NCBI GenBank assembly: GCA_965204685.1
Contig: OZ242004.1
Location: 1,860,001-1,924,000, forward strand
Length of the DNA stretch: 64,000 bases
Direction: 5' to 3'
Origin: Bin87 sp965204685
Lineage (GTDB): Bacteria; Chloroflexota; Dehalococcoidia; Lucifugimonadales; UBA3495
The notes under the pieces were generated by a model. That model ran no database searches. It had not been told where the DNA came from and saw only the letters and a list, made by a program, of their open reading frames with translations. Made by a program: the position numbers and the translations under genes. Position 1 is the first letter of the stretch, and the number at the start of each line of letters is the position of its first letter. Of the stretch, positions 16,337 through 24,570 are shown in pieces.

Positions 16337-16391
16337 GCCTGATCCGCTGAAGACACTCTGCTAGAATACGCTAGTGCGGTGGCCAGAACGA

Positions 16392-16844
16392 ATGAAGAGA
16401 CGGTCATTGGCATGGGCGCTGCGCCTGCTGTTTTACGTCTCTCTGGACGCCGTCACCGGCGCGATAATTTACGCCATCAGCATAGGCGAAGCTGACTTGG
16501 CTCCGGGTCAGTTGGCGATCCGCATATTGACCGCCATGACGCTGGTCAGCGCAATTGTAGGAGGGCCGGACATCATGCTTTACTGGCAAGAATCAGGGCG
16601 ACGTATCGCCGCCGAGCAAGAACGGGATGAGGAGCGGGATGGCCGCATCGCCGCCGAGAAAAAGGTGGAAACTGAACGGGACGCTCGCATCGCCGCCGAG
16701 CAGGAGCGAGATGCCGCGGTGGCAAACGTGGCTGCCATGACGCAACGAATGGACGAATTGAGCGCCCAGGTAGCGCAATTGCGAAATGATCGAACAGCCC
16801 GCCGTTCCCGCCGCCGCCGTCACCTGCGCCGCAGCGCCCAATAG
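16392..16844 (+). CDS. Small membrane protein with coiled-coil tail, inside the ABC operon
   Basis: About 150 residues; a GTG six codons upstream is an alternative start. Two membrane helices at the N-terminus (LAWALRLLFYVSLDAVTGAIIYAIS and LAIRILTAMTLVSAIVGGPDIMLYW) are followed by a long charged coiled coil containing three RIAAE repeats at the protein and DNA level, a leucine-type heptad (MTQRMDELSAQVAQLRND) and a very basic end (RRSRRRRHLRR). It is not a known part of amino-acid importers, yet it sits 55 bases after the permease and 23 before the ATPase gene. The basic tail could bind nucleic acid or phospholipid. Function unknown. Confidence 0.7.
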   Translation: MKRRSLAWALRLLFYVSLDAVTGAIIYAISIGEADLAPGQLAIRILTAMTLVSAIVGGPDIMLYWQESGRRIAAEQERDEERDGRIAAEKKVETERDARIAAEQERDAAVANVAAMTQRMDELSAQVAQLRNDRTARRSRRRRHLRRSAQ

Positions 16845-16867
16845 CACCAGCCGCACCGGAGGCCACC

Positions 16868-17626
16868 ATGACTACCAACGGAACCACGGATCCCGTCGAA
16901 GACATCATCGTGTGCCGCGACGTGCACAAGTGGTACGGCAACTTTCACGCTTTGCGAGGCGTCACCACCACCGTCCAGAAGGGCGAGGTGGTGGTCATCA
17001 TCGGCCCCTCCGGCTCCGGCAAGTCCACGTTCATCCGTACCATCAACCGCCTGGAGCAGCACCAGCGCGGCGACATCATTGTCGATGGCATCGAGTTGAC
17101 CAATGACATCCGCAACATCGACGCCATTCGCCGCGACGTGGGCATGGTCTTTCAGTCCTTCAACCTGTTCCCCCATCTGACGGTGCTGAGCAACATCACC
17201 CTGGCGCCGACCAGGGTCCGCAAGATGCCGTCCCGCGAGGCCGAGGGCGTTGCCATGGAACTGCTGGAACGGGTCGGCATCCCCGAGCAGGCCGACAAGT
17301 ACCCCGCCCAACTATCGGGCGGCCAGCAGCAGCGCGTCGCCATCGCCCGCGCCCTGGCCATGCAGCCCAACATCATGCTCTTTGACGAGCCCACATCGGC
17401 CCTCGACCCCGAGATGATCAAGGAAGTGCTGGAAGTGATGCGCGAACTGGCCGAGTCGCAGATGACCATCCTGGCCGTCTCCCACGAGCTTGGTTTCGCC
17501 CGTGAAGTGGCCGACCGCATCGTGATGTTTGACGAGGGCCAGATCGTCGAGGACCTGCCCCCGGACGAGTTCTTCAACAACCCGCGTCACGAGCGTGTCA
17601 AGCACTTCCTTTCGCAGATTCTTTAG
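16868..17626 (+). CDS. aapP: Amino-acid ABC transporter, ATP-binding protein
   Basis: A 252-residue ATPase of the polar amino acid type (GlnQ/HisP/AapP). Walker A GPSGSGKST (about 46-54), Q-loop in GMVFQSFNLFPHL, signature LSGGQQQR (about 148-155), Walker B IMLFDEPTSALDPE and the switch His in AVSHELGFAREVAD are all intact. GGAGG lies five bases before the ATG. It powers uptake through the two permeases encoded upstream. The gene ends eight bases before a repeat B half-element. Confidence 0.93.
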   Translation: MTTNGTTDPVEDIIVCRDVHKWYGNFHALRGVTTTVQKGEVVVIIGPSGSGKSTFIRTINRLEQHQRGDIIVDGIELTNDIRNIDAIRRDVGMVFQSFNLFPHLTVLSNITLAPTRVRKMPSREAEGVAMELLERVGIPEQADKYPAQLSGGQQQRVAIARALAMQPNIMLFDEPTSALDPEMIKEVLEVMRELAESQMTILAVSHELGFAREVADRIVMFDEGQIVEDLPPDEFFNNPRHERVKHFLSQIL

Positions 17627-17633
17627 TTCGGTT

Positions 17634-17662
17634 GTCATTGCGAGCGCAGCGCGGCAATCTCG
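17634..17662. repeat. Repeat B half-element
   Basis: A single 29-base end, GTCATTGCGAGCGCAGCGCG continuing to GGCAATCTCG, one base different from the perfect ends at 8723-8825. No inverted partner follows. It lies directly after the ATPase gene. Confidence 0.8.
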
Positions 17663-17683
17663 TTGCGAACCAAGGTTTCCACA

Positions 17684-17878
17684 ATGGAACTGGCGAGGAA
17701 ATTCGGCCGCTGGATCTGGGCCGGCGGCAGCGCCGAAGCCCATTGGGCGCGCCAACGGCGGCTGCCCTTTTGGGAACATCCGTGGTTCACGCGCATTTAC
17801 CGGATCGCTTTCGTCACCGGTTGGGCGGCCGTAGTCGCGTTCTTCCTGATCTGGAACCTGGTGTGGGCGACGCCGTAG
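17684..17878 (+). CDS. Small single-TM membrane protein
   Basis: A 64-residue protein; ATG 17684 with AAGG upstream is chosen over a TTG at 17663 that lies next to the repeat. The N-terminal half is basic and aromatic (MELARKFGRWIWAGG, WARQRRLPFWEHPW) and the C-terminal half is one membrane helix (IAFVTGWAAVVAFFLIWNLVW). It may be co-transcribed with the amino-acid transporter, being 58 bases downstream, but no role is known. Small and without recognised family, so moderately uncertain. Confidence 0.55.
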   Translation: MELARKFGRWIWAGGSAEAHWARQRRLPFWEHPWFTRIYRIAFVTGWAAVVAFFLIWNLVWATP

Positions 17879-18000
17879 CGCGGCGCCCCGGCTCACCGAG
17901 GCGGATGTTGGACGCGGTGTTTGAGCGGGCGCAGCCGGCTTGCGGGATGACGCCACAATAGAACTTACAATCTTATATGTCGATTTGCAGGAGCTGCGCC

Positions 18001-18360
18001 ATGTCACTTCCCGAAAACTGCCGCCCGGTTGAAGTTACAGGCCAAGTGCGCGGTGTCCAGATGAACCCACCGGGCGAAGGCGGCGGCGGAACCTTCCAAC
18101 TGCTGCTGGAAAGCGGCAGCGTCGTGTCCGCGTCGTATCCCATGACATGGCACCTGGAAATCGCGTCCGCGTTGCAGGCCAATGACGTCGTGCTAGTCAA
18201 GGTAAAAGGCGTTGGTGAACATTCCTCAGATGGCCAACTGGAACGCATCGTGGAGCCCGAATCCATTACTAGATGCTGGGCGCCGGCCCCCAACCGCCTT
18301 TTCGATGCGGACGTACCTGATTGGGAGACGGTGGTGGCAGTCCGCAGTGAAACCGAATGA
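18001..18360 (+). CDS. Antitoxin-like partner of PIN protein
   Basis: A 119-residue protein; the ATG at 18001 is preferred to one at 17977 because AGGAG lies eight bases before it. It shows a succession of strands (PVEVTGQVRGVQ, FQLLLESGSVVSASYP, DVVLVKVKGVG) that looks like an OB-type barrel, with a GEGGGG loop. Its stop overlaps the start of the PIN-domain gene (ATGA), the typical layout of a type II toxin-antitoxin pair with the antitoxin first. It carries no ribbon-helix-helix or AbrB signature, so it would be an unusual antitoxin. The pairing is clear from sequence; the role is inferred. Confidence 0.6.
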   Translation: MSLPENCRPVEVTGQVRGVQMNPPGEGGGGTFQLLLESGSVVSASYPMTWHLEIASALQANDVVLVKVKGVGEHSSDGQLERIVEPESITRCWAPAPNRLFDADVPDWETVVAVRSETE

Positions 18361-18791
18361 CCGTTGTTTTCTCCGATACTACCGGCGTTTTTGCCGACTC
18401 CGGCTACTGGATTGCCCTGATCAACCCCGATGACGAACTGCACGAAAAAGCCGTAAATCTCCGTACCTCCTTGGGAAACCGGCGGATAGTAACCACTCAC
18501 TTGGTGCTCAACGAGGTCCTTAACCCCAGGAGTGGAACCACCAGACAGCAACGACAAGCCGCTGCCCGTTTGGTGGACCAAATCAAGCATAACCCTCAAG
18601 TTTCTATTGAGCCGCAGACAGTTGAGCAGTTCGAGGAAGCATTTAGCCGGTTCTGCGACATAACCGACGATAAGGAATGGAGCATCACCGATTGCGCCAG
18701 CTTCTTGGTGATGGAACGCTTGGGCATCTGGCAAGCACCAACCGGCGATCACCATTTCACACAGGCCGGGTTTTTCGTGATGCTGCGATAA
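18357..18791 (+). CDS. PIN-domain ribonuclease, VapC-like toxin
   Basis: A 144-residue PIN-domain protein that should cut RNA with a Mg2+ site. Acidic residues occur where expected: the first Asp in VFADSGYWIALIN, Glu in HLVLNEVLN, Asp in WSITDCASFLVM and a further Asp in APTGDHHFTQAGF. It overlaps the preceding gene by four bases, so the two are translated together. Length and the DCASF and DHHF blocks fit the COG2402/VapC kind. Cell location is the cytoplasm. Nothing follows for 312 bases. Confidence 0.82.
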   Translation: MTVVFSDTTGVFADSGYWIALINPDDELHEKAVNLRTSLGNRRIVTTHLVLNEVLNPRSGTTRQQRQAAARLVDQIKHNPQVSIEPQTVEQFEEAFSRFCDITDDKEWSITDCASFLVMERLGIWQAPTGDHHFTQAGFFVMLR

Positions 18792-19103
18792 TTATGCCAG
18801 TAGCACGTCTCTACCACAGTTCTACCTCAAACCGCCCCTTCGCCACCGCCCACCCCGCTTCCGCCTTGCCTCCGAAGCCGTAACGCTTATTCCGGTCGCC
18901 CCCTGCTCCTGCGGCAACGCTTGCGCGGGGCCTGCGCTGGCATGGTTTCGGATCAGATCACTCTGTTCCGACCAACTCCGTCTGTAACTCGTGTGTATCC
19001 CAACCTGCTCCGCCGTGCGAGCGGGTTGCCGTATTGCGGCGACGGCCGTTTGTTGCGGGTTTTTGCGGAGCGGTGCTACGCTGGCCGTGGGCAGGGGTGA
19101 ACG
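18792..19103. other. Gap without a recognisable gene
   Basis: No convincing reading frame on either strand; the frames that are open are arginine- and proline-rich and lack ribosome-binding sites. No tRNA, repeat or clear terminator was seen. It presumably holds the promoter of the methyltransferase gene that follows. Confidence 0.5.
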
Positions 19104-20876
19104 ATGACTGATGCCGCAGTACAGCAGGCAACGCAGATTGAGGACGCTGGAGCGCATGGCTTTAACGCCGTCAACCGGAGTGTGTACATTGCCGACAACC
19201 TGAGCTTTCTACGCTCGCTCAACGACGAGTGTATCGACCTGGTGTGCATCGACCCGCCCTTTGCCAAGAACGACACGTTCACCGGCGACCGCATCCGGCC
19301 GCCGCTCAGCGCCGAGGAGCGGGAGATTGAGGGGCGACTGTTGGCCGGCTGGGGCGTCACCAACGCGCGGGAGGCCGAAGCGGCCGGCATCATCTGGCCG
19401 GACGGCGACTTGCAGGGCGGCTACCGAGACATCTGGTCGTGGGAAGGGGACATTCACGAGGAATGGCTGACGAGCATCGAGGAGGATTACCCGGCGATCC
19501 ACGCGATGATCGAAGGAACGCGGCTGGTACACAGCGACAGCCTGGCTGCCTACTTGTACTATATGGCAATCCGGTTGCTGGAAATCCACCGGGTGCTCAA
19601 GCCCACCGGGAGTTTATTCCTGCACTGCGACCAAACGGCCGGGGCATATCTGTACGAATTGCTGGACGCTATATTCGGCACGGATAATCACGTCAGTGAA
19701 ATCATCTGGAAGCGCACCAGTTCCCGCAACGACGCCAAGCGGTTCGGGACCATCACGGACTACATTCTTTTCTATGCCAAGGCCGACCGAGAACGGGTAT
19801 GGAATGTCGTCTATGTTCCTCACGACGCGGAATACGTAGCAAACTTCTATCGGCACGAGGATGAGCGGGGAAAGTATCGGCTGGACCACATCATTCGCAC
19901 GGCATCCATGGGGCGACGGCCCAACTTGGCTTACGAATATGCAGGCTACACGCCGGAATACGGCTGGCGCATGGAACAGAGCCGTCTGGAAGCTTTAGAC
20001 CAGGAAGGGATGTTGGTATGGTCGGACACGGGCCGTCCCTATCGCAAGAGGTATCTGACGCCGGGTCGGAATGCCACGAACTTGTGGGACGATATCAATA
20101 ACCTGTCGGGGCAGGCCCGCGAGCGCACGGGCTACCCCACGCAGAAGCCGGTAGCTCTGGCCGAGCGCATCATCGCCGCCAGCACGAACCCCGGCGACGT
20201 GGTGCTGGACTGTTTCGCCGGCTGCGCCTACGCTGGAGTGGCCGCCGAGCGGCTGGGTCGGCGGTGGGTCGCCTGCGATTTCAACCCGCGCGCCTGGACG
20301 GTTTTCAAGCGACAGTTCAACAAGCCGAGCCTGGCCCTGCTGCGCTGCAACGACGAAACCACCGGCCAGCAGGTGCTGGACAGCGAACCCATGGCCACGG
20401 TTCATGGGCCCACGGAACTGCCCACGCGCACGTCGCCGGAGGCTGACGTTGCGCCGCAGAGCTTTGCCCTGCCGGAACGCCGGTTCAAGGTGCCGGACAG
20501 CATCATACCGGAGCGGGAGATGCTGGAAATGCTGCTGGAGCTCAGCGGCTACATGGCCTGGTGCTGCGGCTACGCCAACCGGATGCCCGACGGCAGCATC
20601 ATCCGAACGGCGCGCAACTTTCACCTGGACCACATCGCGCCGCGTTCCCGGGAGGGCACCAGCAACGAGATACAGAACCGGGCGCCCATGTGTCCCTATC
20701 ACAACATCCGCAAGAACAACCGGCAGATCGCGCTGTCGCAGTACCGTCAGGAAATTGCCGACGCCGGGGAGATGATGGTGAACTCGGTGAACGACCTGAT
20801 CAATCTGGACTACGCGCTGGCGCGAGCCATGGAAATGTACGGGCAGGCGTATGCCGCGCGGGGAGTGGGCGGCTAG
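19104..20876 (+). CDS. DNA methyltransferase fused to an HNH endonuclease domain
   Basis: A 590-residue protein. GGGGTGA precedes the ATG. The methyltransferase is of the beta order: catalytic DPPF (IDPPFAKNDTF, about residues 51-54) comes first and the SAM-binding region (VVLDCFAGCAYAGVAAERLG, about 370) comes later, with ACDFNP after it. From about residue 470 to 560 there is an HNH nuclease domain: MAWCCGYANRMPDG, then LDHIAPRSREG with the catalytic His near 507, and NRAPMCPYHNIRKNN. One polypeptide would thus modify and cut DNA, or the nuclease may act on modified or foreign DNA. No separate restriction gene is nearby. The ending ALARAMEMYGQAYAARG is helical. This fusion type is known in several phyla. 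Confidence 0.87.
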   Translation: MTDAAVQQATQIEDAGAHGFNAVNRSVYIADNLSFLRSLNDECIDLVCIDPPFAKNDTFTGDRIRPPLSAEEREIEGRLLAGWGVTNAREAEAAGIIWPDGDLQGGYRDIWSWEGDIHEEWLTSIEEDYPAIHAMIEGTRLVHSDSLAAYLYYMAIRLLEIHRVLKPTGSLFLHCDQTAGAYLYELLDAIFGTDNHVSEIIWKRTSSRNDAKRFGTITDYILFYAKADRERVWNVVYVPHDAEYVANFYRHEDERGKYRLDHIIRTASMGRRPNLAYEYAGYTPEYGWRMEQSRLEALDQEGMLVWSDTGRPYRKRYLTPGRNATNLWDDINNLSGQARERTGYPTQKPVALAERIIAASTNPGDVVLDCFAGCAYAGVAAERLGRRWVACDFNPRAWTVFKRQFNKPSLALLRCNDETTGQQVLDSEPMATVHGPTELPTRTSPEADVAPQSFALPERRFKVPDSIIPEREMLEMLLELSGYMAWCCGYANRMPDGSIIRTARNFHLDHIAPRSREGTSNEIQNRAPMCPYHNIRKNNRQIALSQYRQEIADAGEMMVNSVNDLINLDYALARAMEMYGQAYAARGVGG

Positions 20877-20994
20877 CAGTGCCACATTTGCCCCGCCCCT
20901 TCCCTGCGGGTAAAATCCCCTCATCCACCCATCCCGCAAAATCCCTAATTCCGTCCATCCTGTCCATCCATGCCAGTAAAACAGGAGCGCAGCC

Positions 20995-21903
20995 ATGCCT
21001 GACCGACAGATGCAGATCGGGGTCGTATTTCCCCAGACTGAAATCGGTTCCGACCCCATCGCCGTGCGTGATTACGTGCAGGCGGCCGAGGAACTGGGTT
21101 ACGCCCACATCATCGCTTACGACCACGTGCTGGGCGCGGACACCGCGTACCACCAGCCTTGGACGGGCAGCTACACCAAGGACAGCATGTTCCACGAGAT
21201 TTTCGTGGCCTTCGGGTACATGGCGGCCCTGACCACCACTGTCGAGTTGGTCTCGGCAATCGTCATTCTGGGGCAGCGTCAGACCGCGCTGGTCGCCAAG
21301 CAGGCCGCCGAGGTGGATGTGCTCAGCGGTGGCCGCTTGCGCCTGGGCGTCGGCATCGGCTGGAACCCTGTGGAGTACGAGGCGCTGGGCGAGGATTTCT
21401 CCACCCGGGGCCGCCGTGCCGAGGAGCAGATGGAACTGTTGCGCCGTCTCTGGACGGAAGAGGTCGTCGATTTCCACGGCCGTTACCACAACGTCACCAA
21501 CGCCGGCATCAATCCCCTGCCGGTGCAGCGGCCGATCCCGCTGTGGATGGGCGCCGGCAGCCGCGCCCGTGGGCCAATCCCCACCGACCGCGTGCTCAGC
21601 CGAGTGGGACGTTGCGCCGACGGTTGGTTCCCCCAGTTCCAGTCCGATGATCCCCAGGCGTCTGCCGCCATCGCCAAAGTGCGTGAGGCTGCCGCTTCCG
21701 TCGGCCGAGACCCCGACGCCATCGGCATGGAACCGCGGGTAAATTACTCCGACGGCGACCCTGAGTTCTGGCAGGCCCGGGCCGAGGAGTGGCGCGGCAT
21801 GGGCGCATCACACTTTTCCGTGAACACCATGTCGGCCAACCTGGCCGGCCCTGACGCCCACATCAACGCCATTCGCGAGTTCAAGGAAGTCATCACCGGG
21901 TAG
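20995..21903 (+). CDS. LLM-class flavin/F420-dependent oxidoreductase
   Basis: A 302-residue luciferase-fold enzyme of the TIGR03619 type. AGGAG lies upstream of the ATG. It starts with MQIGVVFPQTEIGSDP, followed by AAEELGYAHIIAYDHVLGA, VELVSAIVILGQRQTALVAKQAAEVDVLSGGRLRLGVGIGWNP (flavin/F420 binding region) and RPIPLWMGAG, with the end HFSVNTMSANL. It is intact, unlike the relative at 6429-7579, and belongs to a different subgroup. Substrate unknown. It stands alone between the methyltransferase-HNH gene and the Uma2 pair; the 118-base gap upstream contains TCCATCCTGTCCATCCATG, which resembles part of the repeat at 32551-32684. Confidence 0.88.
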   Translation: MPDRQMQIGVVFPQTEIGSDPIAVRDYVQAAEELGYAHIIAYDHVLGADTAYHQPWTGSYTKDSMFHEIFVAFGYMAALTTTVELVSAIVILGQRQTALVAKQAAEVDVLSGGRLRLGVGIGWNPVEYEALGEDFSTRGRRAEEQMELLRRLWTEEVVDFHGRYHNVTNAGINPLPVQRPIPLWMGAGSRARGPIPTDRVLSRVGRCADGWFPQFQSDDPQASAAIAKVREAAASVGRDPDAIGMEPRVNYSDGDPEFWQARAEEWRGMGASHFSVNTMSANLAGPDAHINAIREFKEVITG

Positions 21904-21916
21904 GCATCTCTCCGTC

Positions 21917-21936
21917 ATTCCCGCGAAAGCGGGAAT
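21917..21936. repeat. REP-like palindrome
   Basis: ATTCCCGC and GCGGGAAT around GAAA, in the context GTCATTCCCGCGAAAGCGGG. It lies just after the oxidoreductase stop. Same kind as the one at 6359-6378. Confidence 0.65.
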
Positions 21937-21967
21937 CCAGGATGTCATAGCCATAGAGGTTTGCGAG

Positions 21968-22642
21968 ATGGTAACCACCACGCCAGCAGAGCCTACCGAA
22001 GCCGCCGAGCTCTACTATGCCCCCGATATGCCCATGGCCTGTGGCAGCCAACTGCGCCTGAACTTGAAGGCCCTGGGCGTGGACGGCAGCGCCCTCGATT
22101 TCGGGGAGCGCCTGTGCCAGCTTTCCCGGGACAACGAACACTACGACTTCCAATTTTCCGCCCAGGGAGAGCTGATCGTAATGGCTCCGTCAGGCCCTTT
22201 GAGCAACCGCGACGAGACGGTAATCAACGCCGACTTGGAGATGTATAACCGGCAGCATCCCGGAATGTGCTTTTCCCAAACCATCGCGTTCCGTCTTCCC
22301 AGCGACGCGCAGTACATGCCCGACGCGGCTTGGATTACCCAGGAACGGTTCGACAATCTCACCGAGCTGGAGTTGCGCAGCACCATCAACGGCGCGCCCG
22401 ACTTCGTGGTGGAAGTCCGCTCGCGCAGCGACCGGCTGACCCCGCTACTGGCAAAAATGGCGGAGTGGATGGAAGGCGGCTCCCGCTTGGGCTGGATGCT
22501 GGACGCTATTGACCGCCGCGTCTATATCTTTCGCCCCGGGCGTGAGATGGAAGTATTGGAAGATCCGGCAGTGTTGGATGGGGAGGACGTTCTGCCGGGT
22601 TTCGTTTTTGAAGTCGGCCGGTTGATGTTCGGGCACGAATAA
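21968..22642 (+). CDS. Uma2-family (DUF820) PD-(D/E)XK nuclease-like protein, copy 1
   Basis: A 224-residue protein. The fold belongs to the restriction-endonuclease-like superfamily; the active-site block is seen in FRLPSDAQYMPDAAWI (Asp of the PD element) and APDFVVEVRSRSDRL (Glu of ExR/K), followed by KMAEWMEGGSRLGWMLDAIDRRVYIFRPG. Uma2 proteins are widespread in cyanobacteria and Chloroflexota and their role is not settled; transposon- or defence-related nuclease activity has been proposed. The leader CATAGAGGTTTG before its ATG is also present before copy 2, so the duplicated unit includes the ribosome-binding site. Confidence 0.87.
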   Translation: MVTTTPAEPTEAAELYYAPDMPMACGSQLRLNLKALGVDGSALDFGERLCQLSRDNEHYDFQFSAQGELIVMAPSGPLSNRDETVINADLEMYNRQHPGMCFSQTIAFRLPSDAQYMPDAAWITQERFDNLTELELRSTINGAPDFVVEVRSRSDRLTPLLAKMAEWMEGGSRLGWMLDAIDRRVYIFRPGREMEVLEDPAVLDGEDVLPGFVFEVGRLMFGHE

Positions 22643-22734
22643 CCTCCACCCCATATCATTCCGACGAAAGAACATCACACCGTACTTGATACAGTGCCGG
22701 AATTCAGAATGTGATAATCATAGAGGTTTGAGAA

Positions 22735-23415
22735 ATGGTTACGACCACGCCGAAAGAGCCAACCGTCGAGGTTCCCGATGCTCCCCATTACGAACCCGAC
22801 ATGCCCATGGCCGATGGCAGCGAACTGCGCCTGAACTTGAAGGCCTTGGGCGTGGACGGCAGCGCCCCCGATTTCGGGGAGCGCCTGTGCCAGCTTTCCC
22901 GGGACAACGAGCCCTACGACTTCCAATTTTCCGCCCAGGGAGAGCTGATCGTAATGGCTCCGTCAGGCGCATTGAGCAATCGCGACGAAAACCCAATCAA
23001 CATTGACCTTGGGATATGGGACCGACTCAACCCTGGAGCGCACTTTTCCCAAACCATCGCGTTCCGGCTCCCCAGTGGTGCGCAGTACATGCCCGACGCG
23101 GCTTGGATTACCCAGGAACGGTTCGACAATCTCACCGAGCTGGAGTTGCGCAGCACCATCAACGGCGCGCCCGACTTCGTGGTGGAAGTCCGCTCGCGCA
23201 GCGACCGGCTGACCCCGTTGCTGGCAAAAATGGCGGAGTGGATGGAAGGCGGCTCCCGCCTGGGCTGGATGTTGGACGCTATTGACCGCCGCGTCTATAT
23301 CTTTCGCCCCGGGCGTGAGATGGAAGTATTGGAAGATCCGGCAGTGTTGGATGGGGAGGACGTTCTGCCGGGTTTCGTTTTTGAAGTCGGCCGGTTGATG
23401 TTCGGGCACGAATAA
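22735..23415 (+). CDS. Uma2-family nuclease-like protein, copy 2 (tandem duplicate)
   Basis: A 226-residue near-copy of the preceding gene. The last 125 residues and the block from DMPMA to RDNE are nearly identical, even at the DNA level through the stop and into AATAACCTCCACC. Two blocks differ: the N-terminal 20 residues, and about 20 residues in the middle (ENPINIDLGIWDRLNPGAH here, ETVINADLEMYNRQHPGMC in copy 1). The active-site residues are the same in both. The patchwork of identity and difference points to gene conversion between two older paralogues, or selection for change in the two variable blocks. Confidence 0.87.
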   Translation: MVTTTPKEPTVEVPDAPHYEPDMPMADGSELRLNLKALGVDGSAPDFGERLCQLSRDNEPYDFQFSAQGELIVMAPSGALSNRDENPINIDLGIWDRLNPGAHFSQTIAFRLPSGAQYMPDAAWITQERFDNLTELELRSTINGAPDFVVEVRSRSDRLTPLLAKMAEWMEGGSRLGWMLDAIDRRVYIFRPGREMEVLEDPAVLDGEDVLPGFVFEVGRLMFGHE

Positions 23416-23440
23416 CCTCCACCGGGCAATTTCGTCAGCA

Positions 23441-23524
23441 TCAGGGTCTACTGGATTCCAGGATTTTCGGGATTACACTTCCCTGATCCTGTCAATCTAA
23501 TAATCTTGAAAATCCTGCTTCTGA
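23441..23524. repeat. Repeat A-like element, copy 3 (degenerate)
   Basis: Right end AATCCTGCTTCTGA matches the ends of the copies at 3977-4086 and 5359-5466; the left half (GGATTCCAGGATTTTCGGGATT) is related but lacks the GTCAGAAGC terminus. It fills the gap between the Uma2 copy and the SDR gene. Confidence 0.65.
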
Positions 23525-23567
23525 TGGATGGCCGCAACCATTTTCATTCTGCATAAGGAGACAAAAT

Positions 23568-24332
23568 ATGGGCAGGCTCGACGGTAAGGTCGCTCTCATC
23601 AGCGGCGGCGCGCGCGGTCAGGGCGCGGTGGAGGCCAGGATGTTCGCCGCCGAGGGCGCGTGCGTGGTGTTCGGTGACATCCTCGACGACGAGGGGCGCC
23701 GTGTGGAGGCCGAGATCCGGGAACTGGGCGGCCAGGCCACCTACGTCCACCTGGACGTGACCAGCGAATCCGATTGGCAGGCCGCGGTCGATGCCGCCGT
23801 TTCCGAGTACGGCAAGCTCAACGTGCTGGTGAACAACGCCGGCATCGTGCTGGGCCGCAGCATCGAGGACATGACCGTGGAGGAGTGGGACCGTCTCTTC
23901 GATGTCAATGCCAAGGGTGTGTTCCTGGGCACCAAGGCGTCCCTGCCCGCCTTGCGAGAGGCCGGCGGCGGCAGCATCGTGAACATATCCTCCACCGCCG
24001 GTCTGGTCGGGAACGATTACAACCTGGCCGGCTATAGCAGCACCAAGGGAGCCGTGCGGCTTTTCACCAAGTCCACCGCCATCCAGCACGCCAGCGAGGG
24101 CATCCGCTGCAACTCCGTGCATCCCGGCCCCATCGACACGCCCATGCTGCAGGAATCCCGCGCCAATCGCGGCAGTGGGCTCAGCGATGAGGAACAACGT
24201 CGACGTGTGCCCCTGGGTCGCATCGGCCGGCCCGAGGATATTGCCTACGCCGTGGTCTACCTGGCGTCCGACGAAGCGTCGTTCGTCACCGGGAGCGAGG
24301 TGGTCGTGGACGGCGGGCGCACCGCCATGTAA
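23568..24332 (+). CDS. Short-chain dehydrogenase/reductase (SDR, FabG-like)
   Basis: A 254-residue classical SDR. The NAD(P) site GGARGQG is at residues 13-19, VNNAG at about 88-92, the catalytic Ser in NISSTAG (about 140) and the YSSTKGA pair (Tyr 153, Lys 157), then HPGPIDTPM. AAGGAG lies upstream of the ATG. The D in VFGDILDDEG suggests NAD preference. Such enzymes oxidise or reduce a hydroxyl on steroids, sugars or acyl groups; the true substrate is not evident. It stands alone, upstream of tRNA-Pro. Confidence 0.9.
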   Translation: MGRLDGKVALISGGARGQGAVEARMFAAEGACVVFGDILDDEGRRVEAEIRELGGQATYVHLDVTSESDWQAAVDAAVSEYGKLNVLVNNAGIVLGRSIEDMTVEEWDRLFDVNAKGVFLGTKASLPALREAGGGSIVNISSTAGLVGNDYNLAGYSSTKGAVRLFTKSTAIQHASEGIRCNSVHPGPIDTPMLQESRANRGSGLSDEEQRRRVPLGRIGRPEDIAYAVVYLASDEASFVTGSEVVVDGGRTAM

Positions 24333-24382
24333 TGCAGAAAGGCGCCCCGAAGGACGCCCTGGCTGTCATGGCTTGGTCGAAA

Positions 24383-24459
24383 TGGTCGGGGCGGCCAGAT
24401 TCGAACTGGCGACCCCCTGCACCCCATGCAGGTGCGCTACCGGGCTGCGCTACGCCCCG
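24383..24459 (-). tRNA. tRNA-Pro (GGG)
   Basis: Minus-strand cloverleaf. Acceptor CGGGGCG pairs with CGCCCCG, followed by A and an encoded CCA. D-arm GCGC/GCGC, anticodon stem CCTGC/GCAGG with loop ATGGGGT giving anticodon GGG, and T-arm GCCAG-TTCGAAT-CTGGC. It reads the CCC/CCU proline codons. Short open frames that cross it are not genes. Confidence 0.93.
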
Positions 24460-24570
24460 CCCCGACGCATTCAGGGTATCATCCACGCTGACAATTGGCA
24501 AACTCGCTGGTATCGTCAGTGATTATCCAGATTATTACCTGCTAGGATTACGGCACATCGCGGCGACATC

